From NCBI RefSeq assembly GCF_001695855.1, contig NZ_MBSS01000001.1:186001-250000 (forward strand): DNA of 64,000 nucleotides, written 5' to 3'. Positions 46,972-55,891 of the stretch are shown here, one piece after another (positions within the stretch are counted from its first letter, which is position 1; each line of letters opens with the position of its first letter). The stretch is from Ensifer sp. LC163. GTDB taxonomy: Bacteria; Pseudomonadota; Alphaproteobacteria; Rhizobiales; Rhizobiaceae. The notes under the pieces are model-generated. The model searched no databases. It was not told where the DNA came from and saw only the letters and a list, made by a program, of their open reading frames with translations. The position numbers were made by a program, and so were the translations under genes.

Positions 46972-47181
46972 TTACGCAGCAGACAGGTTGTCGGCAGCGC
47001 TCTTGCCCGAACGTGCATCGCGAACGATGTCGAAACGGACCTTCTGGCCTTCGACGAGCGAGCTCATGCCGGCGCGTTCAACGGCAGAAGCGTGCACGAA
47101 AACGTCGGTTGCGCCGTCGTCCGGAGCGATGAAGCCAAAACCCTTGGTGGTGTTGAAGAACTTTACGGTTCCAGTATTCAT
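46972..47181 (-). CDS. cspA: Cold-shock protein CspA family
   Basis: The protein is 69 residues: [39 protein letters not shown], with RNP1 KGFGFI and RNP2 VFVHAS intact. It is an RNA chaperone that melts secondary structure. The start has GAAAGGAAATTCTT. A long region without a gene upstream (47182 onwards) could hold a regulatory 5' leader, common for cspA genes. Confidence 0.95.
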   Translation of the reverse strand: MNTGTVKFFNTTKGFGFIAPDDGATDVFVHASAVERAGMSSLVEGQKVRFDIVRDARSGKSAADNLSAA

Positions 47182-48073
47182 AAGAATTTCCTTTCAATCA
47201 AAAAGTTCGCCGGCCGGCTCTGGACCGGACACGGAAGTAAGATCGATTTTGATAGGAAAGGTCAGCTTGAACGCCGGTCGGCGAGAAAACAAAGCTCAGC
47301 AAGCAAGATCGATGGCGGATCCTTTACAGGCACATTGTGTTCTTAGCAAGGAGCGATATCAACTATGGAAATACGTATACCGTTTGCGGAGCATTTGGAT
47401 GGCATAATTCGCAGCAGCCGTAGCGGGCCGCGGGCCCTTGTGCCGCAGATTCAAGCGTCGCAGCGGCCGGCAGGCGCGCTGCTGATGCCACACGACGGGC
47501 CAAACGAGAAAAGACCCGCCGCGGTCAGCACGCGACGGGTCTTTGGCAGATGCGGATCACCGACGGGGAGGCTCGTCGGGATCACGTGAACCACCTGACT
47601 GGGAGGCGATCAGATGGTTCGCATTGCTCTTGGCAAAGGTCATTGCCTTGCATGTGTTGGATATTAGCCGACCTTCGAGGCGAGAGGTGTTCCCAGGGTA
47701 ACAGCTCGAAAGAATCATCGGCAGCGGCCGGCACGCCACCTGCCTTCCCCGCTCCTCCGCCATCGCGCCCGTACCCGTGTTTCGCCGGCGTCCGCCCTCC
47801 CTCATTCCTTTGCTCGTCACAGGAATCCACGCCGATACGCCGGCGGCGGCGGGATCACTCTTTTGCGGAAGCGCTGTCTTCGGCTCCATCGCTCCGCGCA
47901 CGCAGCACGGCTGGTCCCTGTGACGAGCACAGATCTGCCGATGAACTCGCCGCTTGCCCCACCCCGTCCGGCTCCTGCATAACTCCTTAAATCGGATCCG
48001 ATTTAAGGAAAAGATTATGCAGCAAGTTTAGAGCGTTACAGCGTCCTTTGCGCGTCATGTCTGACGCGCGGCG
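47182..48073. other. Large intergenic region upstream of cspA
   Basis: This 892-base region probably contains the cspA leader and promoter, a terminator-like hairpin at 47509-47544 and a RIME1 at 47973-48076. Short open frames at 47365 and 47557 have neither good sites nor recognisable products. Confidence 0.5.
47509..47544. terminator. Terminator-like hairpin of unknown gene
   Basis: AAAGACCCGCCGCG pairs with CGCGACGGGTCTTT around seven bases. It is flanked by a short A run on one side and three T on the other, so it could act in either direction. There is no adjacent gene to serve it, which may point to a small RNA. Confidence 0.5.
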
Positions 48074-48076
48074 CTA
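47973..48076 (+). repeat. RIME1-like repeat, copy 7
   Basis: TCCTGCATAACTCCTTAAAT...GATTATGCAGCAAG and TTACAGCGTCCTTTGCGCGTC...GACGCGCGGCGCTAG. Its final CTA is the complement of the TAG that ends the blh gene. Confidence 0.85.
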
Positions 48077-49111
48077 GCGCACCAGCGGCCCGTTTGCCTT
48101 TTTCCAGGCATCGATGCCGCCCTCGATATGGCAGGCGCCGATCAATCCGGCGGCTTGCGCCGCCTCGACCGCCATCGCCGAGCGTTCGCCGAAGGCGCAG
48201 TAAAAGACGATGCGCTTGCCGGTCGCAAGCGCCAGTTCATGCAGCATGCCGCCGGCGCCGATGTTTTCCTGCAGTTCCGGATAGGGCGCGTGCAGCGCGC
48301 CGGGAATGGCTCCGTGCTTTTCCCGCTCCGCCCTTTCGCGCAGGTCGACGATCGCCACGTCCGCGCGTCCTCTCAGCGCCAGCGCTTCCACCGCCGAAAC
48401 CGCCCAGCCCTTGCGCGCGATCTCCTCCTGGTGCAACCCGACATGGATGTTGGCCGGCACCGCCACATCCATCATCTTCGGGTTCGGCAGCTTGAGATTG
48501 TTCATCAGGTCGACATATTCGTCGACCGATTGCACCTTCAGGCGCGGATTGAACCGCTTTTCCTCGCCGATGGTCGAGACCGTGTCGCCCTTATAGTCAT
48601 GGGCCGGATAGACCAGCGTGTCGTCGGGCAGCTTCAACAGCTTGTTGAATATGGAATCATATTGCTGCCGCGGGTCGCCGTTCTGGAAGTCCGTGCGGCC
48701 GGTGCCGCGGATGAGCAGCGTGTCGCCGGTAAAAACCCGGCCGCCGGTCAGGAACGAATAGCTGTCGTCCGTATGGCCGGGCGTGTACAGCACATCGAGG
48801 CTCAAGCCCTCGATCGCGACGCGGTCCCCCTCCGCGACCCGCATGGAGACCACATCGGCCATCGACTGCTCGCCCATGACGGTGATGCAATGGGTGCGGT
48901 CGCGCAGCGCGCCCAGCCCGGTGATGTGGTCGGCATGCAGATGGGTATCGACCGCCTTGACCAGTTTCAGGTCGAGCTCGCGCACCAGCTGCAGATAGCG
49001 CTCGACCTTTTCCAGAACCGGATCGATGATCAGCGCCTCACCGCCCTGCCGGCTGGCGATGAGGTAGGTGTAGGTGCCGGAGGTGCTGTCGAAGAGTTGA
49101 CGGAAGATCAT
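48074..49111 (-). CDS. blh: Persulfide dioxygenase-rhodanese fusion (Blh-like)
   Basis: The protein is 345 residues from the ATG at 49111 (GGAAGGGAGAAGCCG). The N-terminal metallo-beta-lactamase domain has THLHADHITG and GHTDDSYSFL; metal Asp in FTGDTLLIRGTGRTDFQNGD is typical of ETHE1-type persulfide dioxygenases. The C-terminal rhodanese domain has the active Cys in VFYCAFGERSAMAV. It oxidises glutathione persulfide and so detoxifies sulfide. The BigR regulator often found beside it is not here. The stop codon is supplied by a RIME. Confidence 0.92.
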   Translation of the reverse strand: MIFRQLFDSTSGTYTYLIASRQGGEALIIDPVLEKVERYLQLVRELDLKLVKAVDTHLHADHITGLGALRDRTHCITVMGEQSMADVVSMRVAEGDRVAIEGLSLDVLYTPGHTDDSYSFLTGGRVFTGDTLLIRGTGRTDFQNGDPRQQYDSIFNKLLKLPDDTLVYPAHDYKGDTVSTIGEEKRFNPRLKVQSVDEYVDLMNNLKLPNPKMMDVAVPANIHVGLHQEEIARKGWAVSAVEALALRGRADVAIVDLRERAEREKHGAIPGALHAPYPELQENIGAGGMLHELALATGKRIVFYCAFGERSAMAVEAAQAAGLIGACHIEGGIDAWKKANGPLVR

Positions 49112-49270
49112 CGGCTTCTCCCTTCCACGAACCTGCTGCATCCTGCGGGGACGGATCCAGCCCGCTGGATGCGCTGACACTTGAAAAAACGACCGCATCA
49201 TCCTTCCCGGGACCAACTCCGGTCCAGGGCGTCATGCGAGCGGCGCGGGCGCGGCAGGCCGCCCCGGCGA

Positions 49271-49942
49271 TTATTGAGGCTGCGGCACGATCCGGATATA
49301 GGGCTTTGGCGCACGCCAGCCCTCCGGATATTTCTGCTTGGCTTCCTCGTCGCTGACCGAGCCGGCGATGATCACGTCGTCGCCGTGCTTCCAGTTCACC
49401 GGCGTCGCCACCTTGTGCTTGGCCGTCAGCTGCAGCGAGTCGATCACCCGCAGCACCTCGTCGAAGTTGCGGCCCGTGGTCATCGGATAGACCAGGATCA
49501 GCTTGACCTTCTTGTCCGGCCCGACGACGAAGACGTTGCGCACGGTCTGGTTATCGGCCGCGGTGCGCTGCGTCGGGTCGCCCGATACCGGCGCCGGCAG
49601 CATGCCGTAGAGCTTCGATACGTTGTAGTCGATGTCGGCGATCATCGGAAAATTCGGCTCGGCGCCCTGCGTTTCGGCGATGTCGGCGACCCAGCCGGCG
49701 TGGCGGTCGAGCGGATCGACGGAAAGCCCGATGATCTTTACCCCGCGCCGGTCGAATTCCGGCTTGATCTTGGCCATGTAGCCGAGTTCGGTGGTGCAGA
49801 CGGGTGTGAAATCTTTCGGATGCGAGAACAGGACAGCCCAGGAATCGCCAATCCAGTCATGGAACTGGATCTTGCCTTCCGTGGTCTCCGCCTGGAAATC
49901 CGGTGCGATGTCGTTGATTGCAAGTGTCACGGTAGACCCCAT
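49271..49942 (-). CDS. 1-Cys peroxiredoxin (Prx6 type)
   Basis: The protein is 223 residues. The peroxidatic site is HPKDFTPVCTTELG; the Prx6-type C-terminal extension includes QTVRNVFVVGPDKKVKLILVYPMTTGRNFDEVLRVIDSLQLT and the terminal RIVPQPQ. It lacks the resolving Cys of 2-Cys enzymes. It reduces hydrogen peroxide and alkyl peroxides with an external thiol. The persulfide dioxygenase gene lies 159 bases downstream on the same strand. Confidence 0.93.
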   Translation of the reverse strand: MGSTVTLAINDIAPDFQAETTEGKIQFHDWIGDSWAVLFSHPKDFTPVCTTELGYMAKIKPEFDRRGVKIIGLSVDPLDRHAGWVADIAETQGAEPNFPMIADIDYNVSKLYGMLPAPVSGDPTQRTAADNQTVRNVFVVGPDKKVKLILVYPMTTGRNFDEVLRVIDSLQLTAKHKVATPVNWKHGDDVIIAGSVSDEEAKQKYPEGWRAPKPYIRIVPQPQ

Positions 49943-50267
49943 CGTTTGAAGATATTCTGGCCTCAGCCATACAAGCTACGAAGTTTGCCACTTTTGATGC
50001 GATAGGCAACTTCTAAAGAAGAGGTAGAGAGACGAGAGGCGGCGGCCTTGCCGCTGTGGTAATCTGGCGTCATACCAACCTGCGCCGATATTGACCGATT
50101 GCGTGGGACCGTGTGCGGTCATCCGGGAAGGAGCGGACCTCAGAGCGATGCCTCGGCATCGCTCGAGGATTGCGACGCTGCCGGTGGCCGACACACGGCC
50201 CACCCAAAAGGCCCGGCGCAATACGTCAATATCAGCGCAGGTTGGTATCAGGTCGGAGCGGGCGTCC
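49943..50267. other. Divergent region occupied by a MITE
   Basis: Between the peroxiredoxin start and the cyclase start, more than half of this 325-base region is a miniature inverted-repeat element. Only 18 bases separate the element from the cyclase ATG. Confidence 0.7.
50072..50248. mobile_element. Complete MITE (177 bases) with 24-base terminal inverted repeats
   Basis: The left end begins ATACCAACCTGCGCCGATAT (50072) and the right end finishes ATATCAGCGCAGGTTGGTAT (50248). The 24-base termini match in inverted orientation except one position. It has no coding capacity. If the outermost TA on each side is a target duplication, it fits the TA-inserting Tc1/mariner-IS630 group. A half copy is at 32996. 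Confidence 0.85.
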
Positions 50268-52058
50268 ATGAGCGATACGCGGAAAATTGCGGCCATCCTT
50301 GTCGCTGACGTGGTCGGCTACAGCCGGCTGGCCGGCCTCGATGAAGAGCGCATCCTGGCGCGGCTGCGCACGCTTCGCAGCGACCTGATCGATCCCACCA
50401 TCGCCGTCTACAACGGCCGCATCGTCAAGCGCACCGGCGATGGCAGCCTCATCGAGTTCCGCAGCGTCGTCGATGCCGTGCGCTGCGCCATCGAGGTGCA
50501 GAGCGCCATGCTGGAGCGCAATGCCGGCGTGCCCGAGGATCGCCGTATCGAGTTCCGCATCGGCATTCACCTCGGCGACGTCGTCGAGGAAAGCGACGGC
50601 GACCTGATGGGCGATGGCGTCAATATCGCCTCGCGGCTGGAAGGCATCGCCCGCCCCGGCTCCATCTGCCTTTCCGAGGATGCCTACCGCCAGGTAAAGG
50701 CGCGGCTCGACCTGGCGGCAACCGACCTCGGCGCCACGCAGTTGAAGAACATCGTCGAGCCGATCCGGATCTATGCGCTGGAGATCGGCCTTGCGCATGG
50801 GGCCAATGACCCGGTGCCGGTCCCCTCGCCGGTAAAGGCGCAGCCGCAGCCGCCGTCCTCGTACCACCTGCCCGAAAAGCCCTCCATCGCCGTGCTCGCC
50901 TTCGACAACATGAGCGGCGATGCCGAGCAGGAATATTTCTCCGACGGCATCAGCGAGGACATCATCACCGATCTCTCCCGGCTGCCGGAGCTGCATGTCA
51001 TCGCCCGCAACTCGTCCTTCGTCTACAAGAACGCCGCCGTCTCCGTGCCGGAGGTCGCCAAGGCGCTCGGCGTGCGCTACGTGCTCGAAGGCAGCGTGCG
51101 CAAGGCCGGCAACCGCGTGCGCGTCACCGCGCAATTGATCGATGCCAATGATGGCGGCCACGTCTGGGCCAACCGCTTCGACCGCGATCTCACCGATATT
51201 TTTGCCGTTCAGGACGAACTGACGCGGGAGATCGTCGCGGCGCTGAAAGTCCAGCTGACGGGCGGCGGCCAGAACCCTCTCGCCGGCGGCCGCCCCGTCG
51301 ACGTCAAGGCCTACGAGCTGCTGCTGCGCGGCCGCGAGCAGGCATCAGTGCACACCCTTCTCGCCAATGCCGCCGGGCGCAGCCTGGCCGAAGCCGCCAT
51401 CGCCATCGACCCGGACTATGCCGCAGCCCATGCGCTCATCGCCTTCACCCACGTGCTCGACTACGTCAACGACTGGAGCGCCGACCCCGAGCAGTCGTTG
51501 CGCACCGGCCGGGCGCTTGCCGAGCGGGCCGTAGCAATGGCCAACGACCAGCCTGACGGCCACTGCTCGCTCAGCATCGCCTGCATGTGGATGAGAGAGC
51601 TGGATCGCGCGAAAGAGGAGGCGCAACTGGGGCTGGCGCTTGCACCCAGCTCGGCGCAGCTTCACATGGCGCTTGCCCACGCGCTGATCTTCTCCGGCGA
51701 TCCGAAGGCAGCGCTCGACGAACTCGAAATCTCCATGCGGCTCGACCCGCTCTATCCTGAAGTGCTGCTGCAGTTCCTCGGCGACGCCCACTTTTCGCTC
51801 GGCAATTACGAAACGGCGATCCTGGCGATCGAGGCCCGGCTGATGCGAAACCCGCATTCGGAAACCGCCTATGCCCTGCTCGCCTCCTGCCACGGCCACC
51901 TCGGCCGGCCGGAGCAAAGCCGCCAGGCGTGGAACCGCGCGCTCGAACTCAACCCCAATTTCTCCATCGCCCGCCGCCGCCGCGTCCTGCCCTTCCGCAA
52001 CCCGGACGATTTCGAACGCCGTGTCGAGGGACTGCGCAAGGCGGGGCTGGTGGCGTGA
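50268..52058 (+). CDS. Class III adenylate/guanylate cyclase with TolB-like and TPR domains
   Basis: The protein is 596 residues from the ATG at 50268 (CGGAGCGGGCGTCC upstream). The cyclase domain (about 3-170) has the metal Asp in ILVADVVGYSRL and GDGSLIEF, the Lys-type purine residue in VKRTGDGS, and the Asn/Arg pair in GVNIASRLEG. A TolB-like segment follows (SIAVLAFDNMSGDAEQEYFSDGISEDIITDLSRL, about 210-330), then TPR repeats to the end. This soluble architecture is very common in Rhizobiales. The TPR part may sense a protein partner. Confidence 0.93.
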   Translation: MSDTRKIAAILVADVVGYSRLAGLDEERILARLRTLRSDLIDPTIAVYNGRIVKRTGDGSLIEFRSVVDAVRCAIEVQSAMLERNAGVPEDRRIEFRIGIHLGDVVEESDGDLMGDGVNIASRLEGIARPGSICLSEDAYRQVKARLDLAATDLGATQLKNIVEPIRIYALEIGLAHGANDPVPVPSPVKAQPQPPSSYHLPEKPSIAVLAFDNMSGDAEQEYFSDGISEDIITDLSRLPELHVIARNSSFVYKNAAVSVPEVAKALGVRYVLEGSVRKAGNRVRVTAQLIDANDGGHVWANRFDRDLTDIFAVQDELTREIVAALKVQLTGGGQNPLAGGRPVDVKAYELLLRGREQASVHTLLANAAGRSLAEAAIAIDPDYAAAHALIAFTHVLDYVNDWSADPEQSLRTGRALAERAVAMANDQPDGHCSLSIACMWMRELDRAKEEAQLGLALAPSSAQLHMALAHALIFSGDPKAALDELEISMRLDPLYPEVLLQFLGDAHFSLGNYETAILAIEARLMRNPHSETAYALLASCHGHLGRPEQSRQAWNRALELNPNFSIARRRRVLPFRNPDDFERRVEGLRKAGLVA

Positions 52059-52109
52059 GGGGGGCGGGTTGCTCGTGTGCCCAATTGCCGCCAAGCCTGT
52101 TACCGTCAC

Positions 52110-52928
52110 TCAAGCCTGTCGCTTGGACAGGATCGGCTGAAGCGCATCGAGCAGCAGTTGAGGCGACACGGCCTCGCCGGTCGGCGTCCAGGAATTCTGG
52201 AACTCCGCAATCTCGATACCGATCACGGGATGCTGGGCGATCACCTCGCAGCAGCGGCGCAGGTCGTCCAGCGACAGTCCGCCTTCATGCACGTAGTCGG
52301 TGGGGACGATGCCCGGATTCAGGACGTCGCAATCGAGATGCACATAGACCGGCCGGCCAGCGATCGCCTTCTGCAGGCCCGCCACGAGGTCGTCCTGCGG
52401 CTTGATATGCGGGATCGCATGGCGTTCGATCAGGTCCTCTTCGAACGGATCGAGGTCGCGCTGGCCCACCAGAACGATCCGATCAAGCCCGAGCCCTGTC
52501 CCGAGGCCGGACTCCCAAAGTCCGGTGGGCCCGGCAAGCGCGAGGCCACCGAGGTAGCCGGTCGTCGTGGCCTCGGGCGTGTTGAGATCGGCATGGGAGT
52601 CGAACCAGACGATGCAGGCCGAAGGATGGTGTTTTGCGACGGCAGGCAAAGTCGCCAATGAAACGGCGCAGCGGCTGGTCGCGGCGATCGAAACGCCGCC
52701 GCTGGCGAATACCTCGTCAAACCTTGCCTGCACTTGGCGAAGCGCAGGCATCGCAGCATCCAGTTCGTCGCGCCAGCCGATATTCAGAGCCGGTTCGGGG
52801 TTGCCGACCACGACGGGCTGGATACCCGTTTTCCGTTCCAGCGCTTCGCCGATGGCTCTCGCTCCCGGCATCGCCAGATCATTGTGGTCCCCTGCACGTC
52901 CCTGAAAAACCGTATATGCGATGCTCAT
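52110..52928 (-). CDS. Arginase/agmatinase-family protein, atypical site
   Basis: The protein is 272 residues. WFDSHADLNTPEATTTGYLGGLAL gives the Asp-x-His-x-Asp ligands and HLDCDVLNP the second Asp pair of the binuclear Mn centre. The usual GGDH segment reads ATSRCAVSLATLP, so the first His is Cys, as in a poorly known branch of the family. A guanidino substrate is likely but not assured. No ribosome site of note. Confidence 0.85.
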   Translation of the reverse strand: MSIAYTVFQGRAGDHNDLAMPGARAIGEALERKTGIQPVVVGNPEPALNIGWRDELDAAMPALRQVQARFDEVFASGGVSIAATSRCAVSLATLPAVAKHHPSACIVWFDSHADLNTPEATTTGYLGGLALAGPTGLWESGLGTGLGLDRIVLVGQRDLDPFEEDLIERHAIPHIKPQDDLVAGLQKAIAGRPVYVHLDCDVLNPGIVPTDYVHEGGLSLDDLRRCCEVIAQHPVIGIEIAEFQNSWTPTGEAVSPQLLLDALQPILSKRQA

Positions 52929-52980
52929 TTGAACGCCCTAATCCTTCGCCCAGAGTATCCGAGGGCTGTCGACCCAAACC

Positions 52981-53907
52981 TCACCCGGCTGCAACAGCCT
53001 CCGCTACCGCCAGTTCCGCCATGGCCAGTGCCGCCTCGCGGGTTTTGGCAGCGGCGATGAAGCGGCCGTTGTGGCAGAAGCTTGCGCCCTCAACGCCGCA
53101 GGCGGCCTCCAGGTCGCCGTTGGTCAGGCCCGCCCAGGCGGCAGGCAGGTCTGCGCGCAGCTCGAACCCTTCGTCGGCGCGGCGGATGCCGGTCAGGCAC
53201 CAGTCCTTGTCGCGCGGGTGAACCACGAACAGCAGATGATCGGCGCCCGCCTTCACGATGGCGGGGCGGAAGGGCATGCCCATCGGAAGCTCCAGCACGC
53301 GGCCTTCGCCGGTTTCGACGATCGCCTGGTGCACGACGGCTTCGGCCCGCAACTTTGCGGCGCTGCGCCCAATGCTGGCCTCGACGAAACTCCGGGCGAT
53401 GGCGAGTGCTGAATGGAAGGCGCGATCATCGGCCTCAGGGTCGGTCTCGTCGAAATCCGGCTTCAAGGTTTCCAGGAGCGCCGGCAGCGTCAGCCCGGCA
53501 AGCGGCCCGGCAACGGACGGGCTGAGCGCGCCATTGTCCACCAGATCGACCGGCAGCACGAAGCTCCTGTCGAACGAGGCGTGCACCGCCTCGACATGCG
53601 CCTGCGGGACATCAGAGGCGGCGAGATAATCGCGGCCATAATGCTTCCAGATCAAGCCGAACGAGCTCAAGGGCTGGCCGTCGTCGCGCAGAGGGGCGCC
53701 GCGCTGGTGGTGATCGAAAATCCCGGCTGCGGCGTCATAGGCGCCGCCGACGTCGTAGATGATCCGGTCGCCGCCTGGCGTGATCCACTCCGGCGCCCGG
53801 CTGCGAATGATGCGCGCCGCCGGAAACAGCCGGGTCAGGATGACGCTCGACAGCAGCTCATCGGCATGGAAGCCACCGGAATGGGTGACGAGGAAATCTG
53901 GGATCAT
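52981..53907 (-). CDS. MYG1-like (UPF0160) metal-dependent hydrolase
   Basis: The protein is 308 residues from the ATG at 53907. VTHSGGFHADELLSSVIL at the start and IFDHHQRGAPL give the DHH-like metal ligands; LPMGMPFRPAIVK and SFCHNGRFIAAAKTREAALAMA are MYG1 segments. The eukaryotic members are 3'-5' RNA exonucleases; bacterial function is not settled. It lies 52 bases upstream of the arginase-like gene on the same strand. Confidence 0.88.
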   Translation of the reverse strand: MIPDFLVTHSGGFHADELLSSVILTRLFPAARIIRSRAPEWITPGGDRIIYDVGGAYDAAAGIFDHHQRGAPLRDDGQPLSSFGLIWKHYGRDYLAASDVPQAHVEAVHASFDRSFVLPVDLVDNGALSPSVAGPLAGLTLPALLETLKPDFDETDPEADDRAFHSALAIARSFVEASIGRSAAKLRAEAVVHQAIVETGEGRVLELPMGMPFRPAIVKAGADHLLFVVHPRDKDWCLTGIRRADEGFELRADLPAAWAGLTNGDLEAACGVEGASFCHNGRFIAAAKTREAALAMAELAVAEAVAAG

Positions 53908-54074
53908 GCCGAGGTGCGCCTTGTGGTTTTCTGAGGAATGTCCGCCCGAGGGCGTTTGCGGTTGGCACCAGATAGCCCTTGCCGGATACCATCTCAACCC
54001 ATCACTCACTTATTACAGCTTATGGGCCGCCTTCGGCGTCCGTGGCTCGGTCCGGCAGTTGGCCGCCTCCCATT

Positions 54075-55010
54075 TCACCCCTGCCCGAGGTCGAGCGACC
54101 AGGTCTGGCCCACCAGATCCTTGCCGAAGGAATGGTGCGGCGCTTCCTCGAGGAGCGTGAAGCCGGCGCGCTCGTAGATGCGGCGGGCCGAGGTCAGCAC
54201 GCTGTTGGTCCAAAGTACCAGCGTGTGATAGCCGACAGTGCGGGCACGGCCGATGCAGGCATCAACCAGCGCCGCCCCGACACCCCGGCCGCGCGCATCC
54301 GGCTCGACATAGAGCAGCCGGAGCTTGGCCACGCCGGGCTTGTCGCCGGCCACCAGGAAGATCGAGCCGACGACGCGCCCGTCGATCTCGGCGATCCAGG
54401 CTGCCTCGCGGGCCGGGTCGAAGGATTGCACGAAATCCGCAAGGATGCGCGCGGCGAGCGCCTCATACTCCTGGTTCCAGCCATATTCCTGAACGTAGAG
54501 AACGGTCTGGCGGTGGATGATCCACCCGAGATCGCCCGGCCTCAGATCGCGCAGCAGCAGTTCACCCGCCGCCCTCTGCTCAAGGACCTCGCTGATGATA
54601 CCGGTGGCTGCGATCAGGCGCCTGCGCTCGGCCGGCGGCAAGGTATCGAGCAGCGCGCCGATGGCCTCGCGGGTGTTCTGCTCCAGGGCTGCGAAGGTGG
54701 TGCGCCCGGCCGGGGTCAACGAGATCGGCTGGCGGCGACCGCCCTCGGGATGATCCGACTTCTCGACCAGCCCGCGATCGGCAAACCGCTTCAGCGTGCG
54801 GCTCAGCTGGGCGCGATCGACCTGAAGTATGCGCATCAGCTCGGCCGCCGTCGGCTCTTGCCGGTGGGCAAGCTCGTAGAGGATACGCGCTTCGGTGAGC
54901 GTGAACGGGCTCTGGTCGAGATGGGCGTTCAAGAGGCCGAGACGGTTGGTATAGAGGCGGTTGAAGGCGCGCAGCGCCGCCACGTCAGGGTGATCGATGG
55001 TGAGTGTCAT
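54075..55010 (-). CDS. MarR-GNAT fusion regulator/acetyltransferase
   Basis: The protein is 311 residues. Residues 1 to about 145 are a MarR winged HTH (LTEARILYELAHRQEPTAAELMRILQVDRAQLSRTLKRFADRGLVEKSDHPEGGRRQPISLTPAG). The rest is a GNAT domain with RLLYVEPDARGRGVGAALVDACI and SARRIYERAGFTLL. A long inverted repeat lies just before the start (55029-55066), so it is probably autoregulated. Fusions of this kind are frequent, but their acetyl acceptors are unknown. Confidence 0.93.
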   Translation of the reverse strand: MTLTIDHPDVAALRAFNRLYTNRLGLLNAHLDQSPFTLTEARILYELAHRQEPTAAELMRILQVDRAQLSRTLKRFADRGLVEKSDHPEGGRRQPISLTPAGRTTFAALEQNTREAIGALLDTLPPAERRRLIAATGIISEVLEQRAAGELLLRDLRPGDLGWIIHRQTVLYVQEYGWNQEYEALAARILADFVQSFDPAREAAWIAEIDGRVVGSIFLVAGDKPGVAKLRLLYVEPDARGRGVGAALVDACIGRARTVGYHTLVLWTNSVLTSARRIYERAGFTLLEEAPHHSFGKDLVGQTWSLDLGQG

Positions 55011-55028
55011 GGGGATGATCCAGCCTAA

Positions 55029-55066
55029 GTTGACTCAATCAACAACTATCTGTTGATTGAGTCAAC
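55029..55066. promoter_or_regulatory. Inverted repeat, candidate operator of MarR-GNAT
   Basis: GTTGACTCAATCAACA (55029-55044) and TGTTGATTGAGTCAAC (55051-55066) are perfect reverse complements around six bases. Each half also has inner symmetry (GTTGA/TCAAC). It lies 19 bases upstream of the MarR-GNAT start. Confidence 0.75.
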
Positions 55067-55145
55067 ATGAAACGCGACCGGGCACAATGCGCGCAATTAT
55101 CGGCTTCGGGGGAATCCGCCGAACCGATGGCCGGTCGCGCGGCTC

Positions 55146-55778
55146 TTAATTCCTGGCCCCGAGCGCCAGCCGGCAGGCAAGCCCGGCAAAGACGGTGGCG
55201 AGCAGATATTGCGGCAGTTTTCTGAAACGGGCGGGTGCCGAAAGCCGGCTGCGGATCTGGCCGCCGAGCAGGATCACCGCGCCGTTGACCAGAAAGCCGA
55301 TGCCGTTCAGCACCGTCGCCAGCACCAGCGTCTGCACGATCATTGCGCCGTTTTCGGGCCGGATGAACTGCGGAAACAGTGCCAGCACGAACAGCGCCAT
55401 CTTCGGGTTGAGCAGGTTGGTCAGCAGTCCCTCGCCAAAAATCCGCCTGAGCGACAGGCGTTTCAGCGACGAGGTCGGCGAAAAATCGATCGCCTGCGAG
55501 CGCCAGGTCTTCCAGGCGAGATAGAGGAGATAGGCGCACCCGGCCCAGCGCACGATCTCATAGGCGATCGGCACGGTGGCGATCAGTTGCGACAGCCCGA
55601 GGGCGGCGGCAAGCGCATGGCAATAGGTGCCGAGCGCGATGCCGGCATAGGTGAGGAACCCCGCCCCCTGCCCCTGGCTGACGCTGCGTGAAGCGATCAG
55701 CAGCATATCGGGACCCGGCGTGGCGGTCAGCACCAGCGATGCGGCGGCGAAAAGTAGAAGTGTGGAGAAATCCGGCAT
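55146..55778 (-). CDS. LysE/RhtB-family amino-acid exporter
   Basis: The protein is 210 residues with six predicted helices. The N-terminal signature is FAAASLVLTATPGPDMLLIASRSVSQGQGAGFLTYAGIALG, then AGCAYLLYLAWKTWRS and GLLTNLLNPKMALFVLALFPQFI. It exports amino acids or related compounds. AAGGAAGATGTC precedes the ATG. The repressor at 55010 is on the same strand downstream; the operator between could affect only that gene. Confidence 0.93.
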   Translation of the reverse strand: MPDFSTLLLFAAASLVLTATPGPDMLLIASRSVSQGQGAGFLTYAGIALGTYCHALAAALGLSQLIATVPIAYEIVRWAGCAYLLYLAWKTWRSQAIDFSPTSSLKRLSLRRIFGEGLLTNLLNPKMALFVLALFPQFIRPENGAMIVQTLVLATVLNGIGFLVNGAVILLGGQIRSRLSAPARFRKLPQYLLATVFAGLACRLALGARN

Positions 55779-55891
55779 GACATCTTCCTTTGAGGTGGCC
55801 GGAATTTCGGTTTAGCCGGATTCGTGGGAATGGCAAGGCCGGAGCGAACGGCCGGCGGGAGGCCGCGCGACACATCGGGCGGCACGCCTCC

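Noticed and set aside
47365-47589. 74-codon frame downstream of the cspA leader
   Set aside because: Runs through the hairpin at 47509-47544; a coding role is improbable.
47557-47901. 114-codon frame in the gene-free region before blh
   Set aside because: No ribosome site, no recognisable product, unusual composition; considered random.
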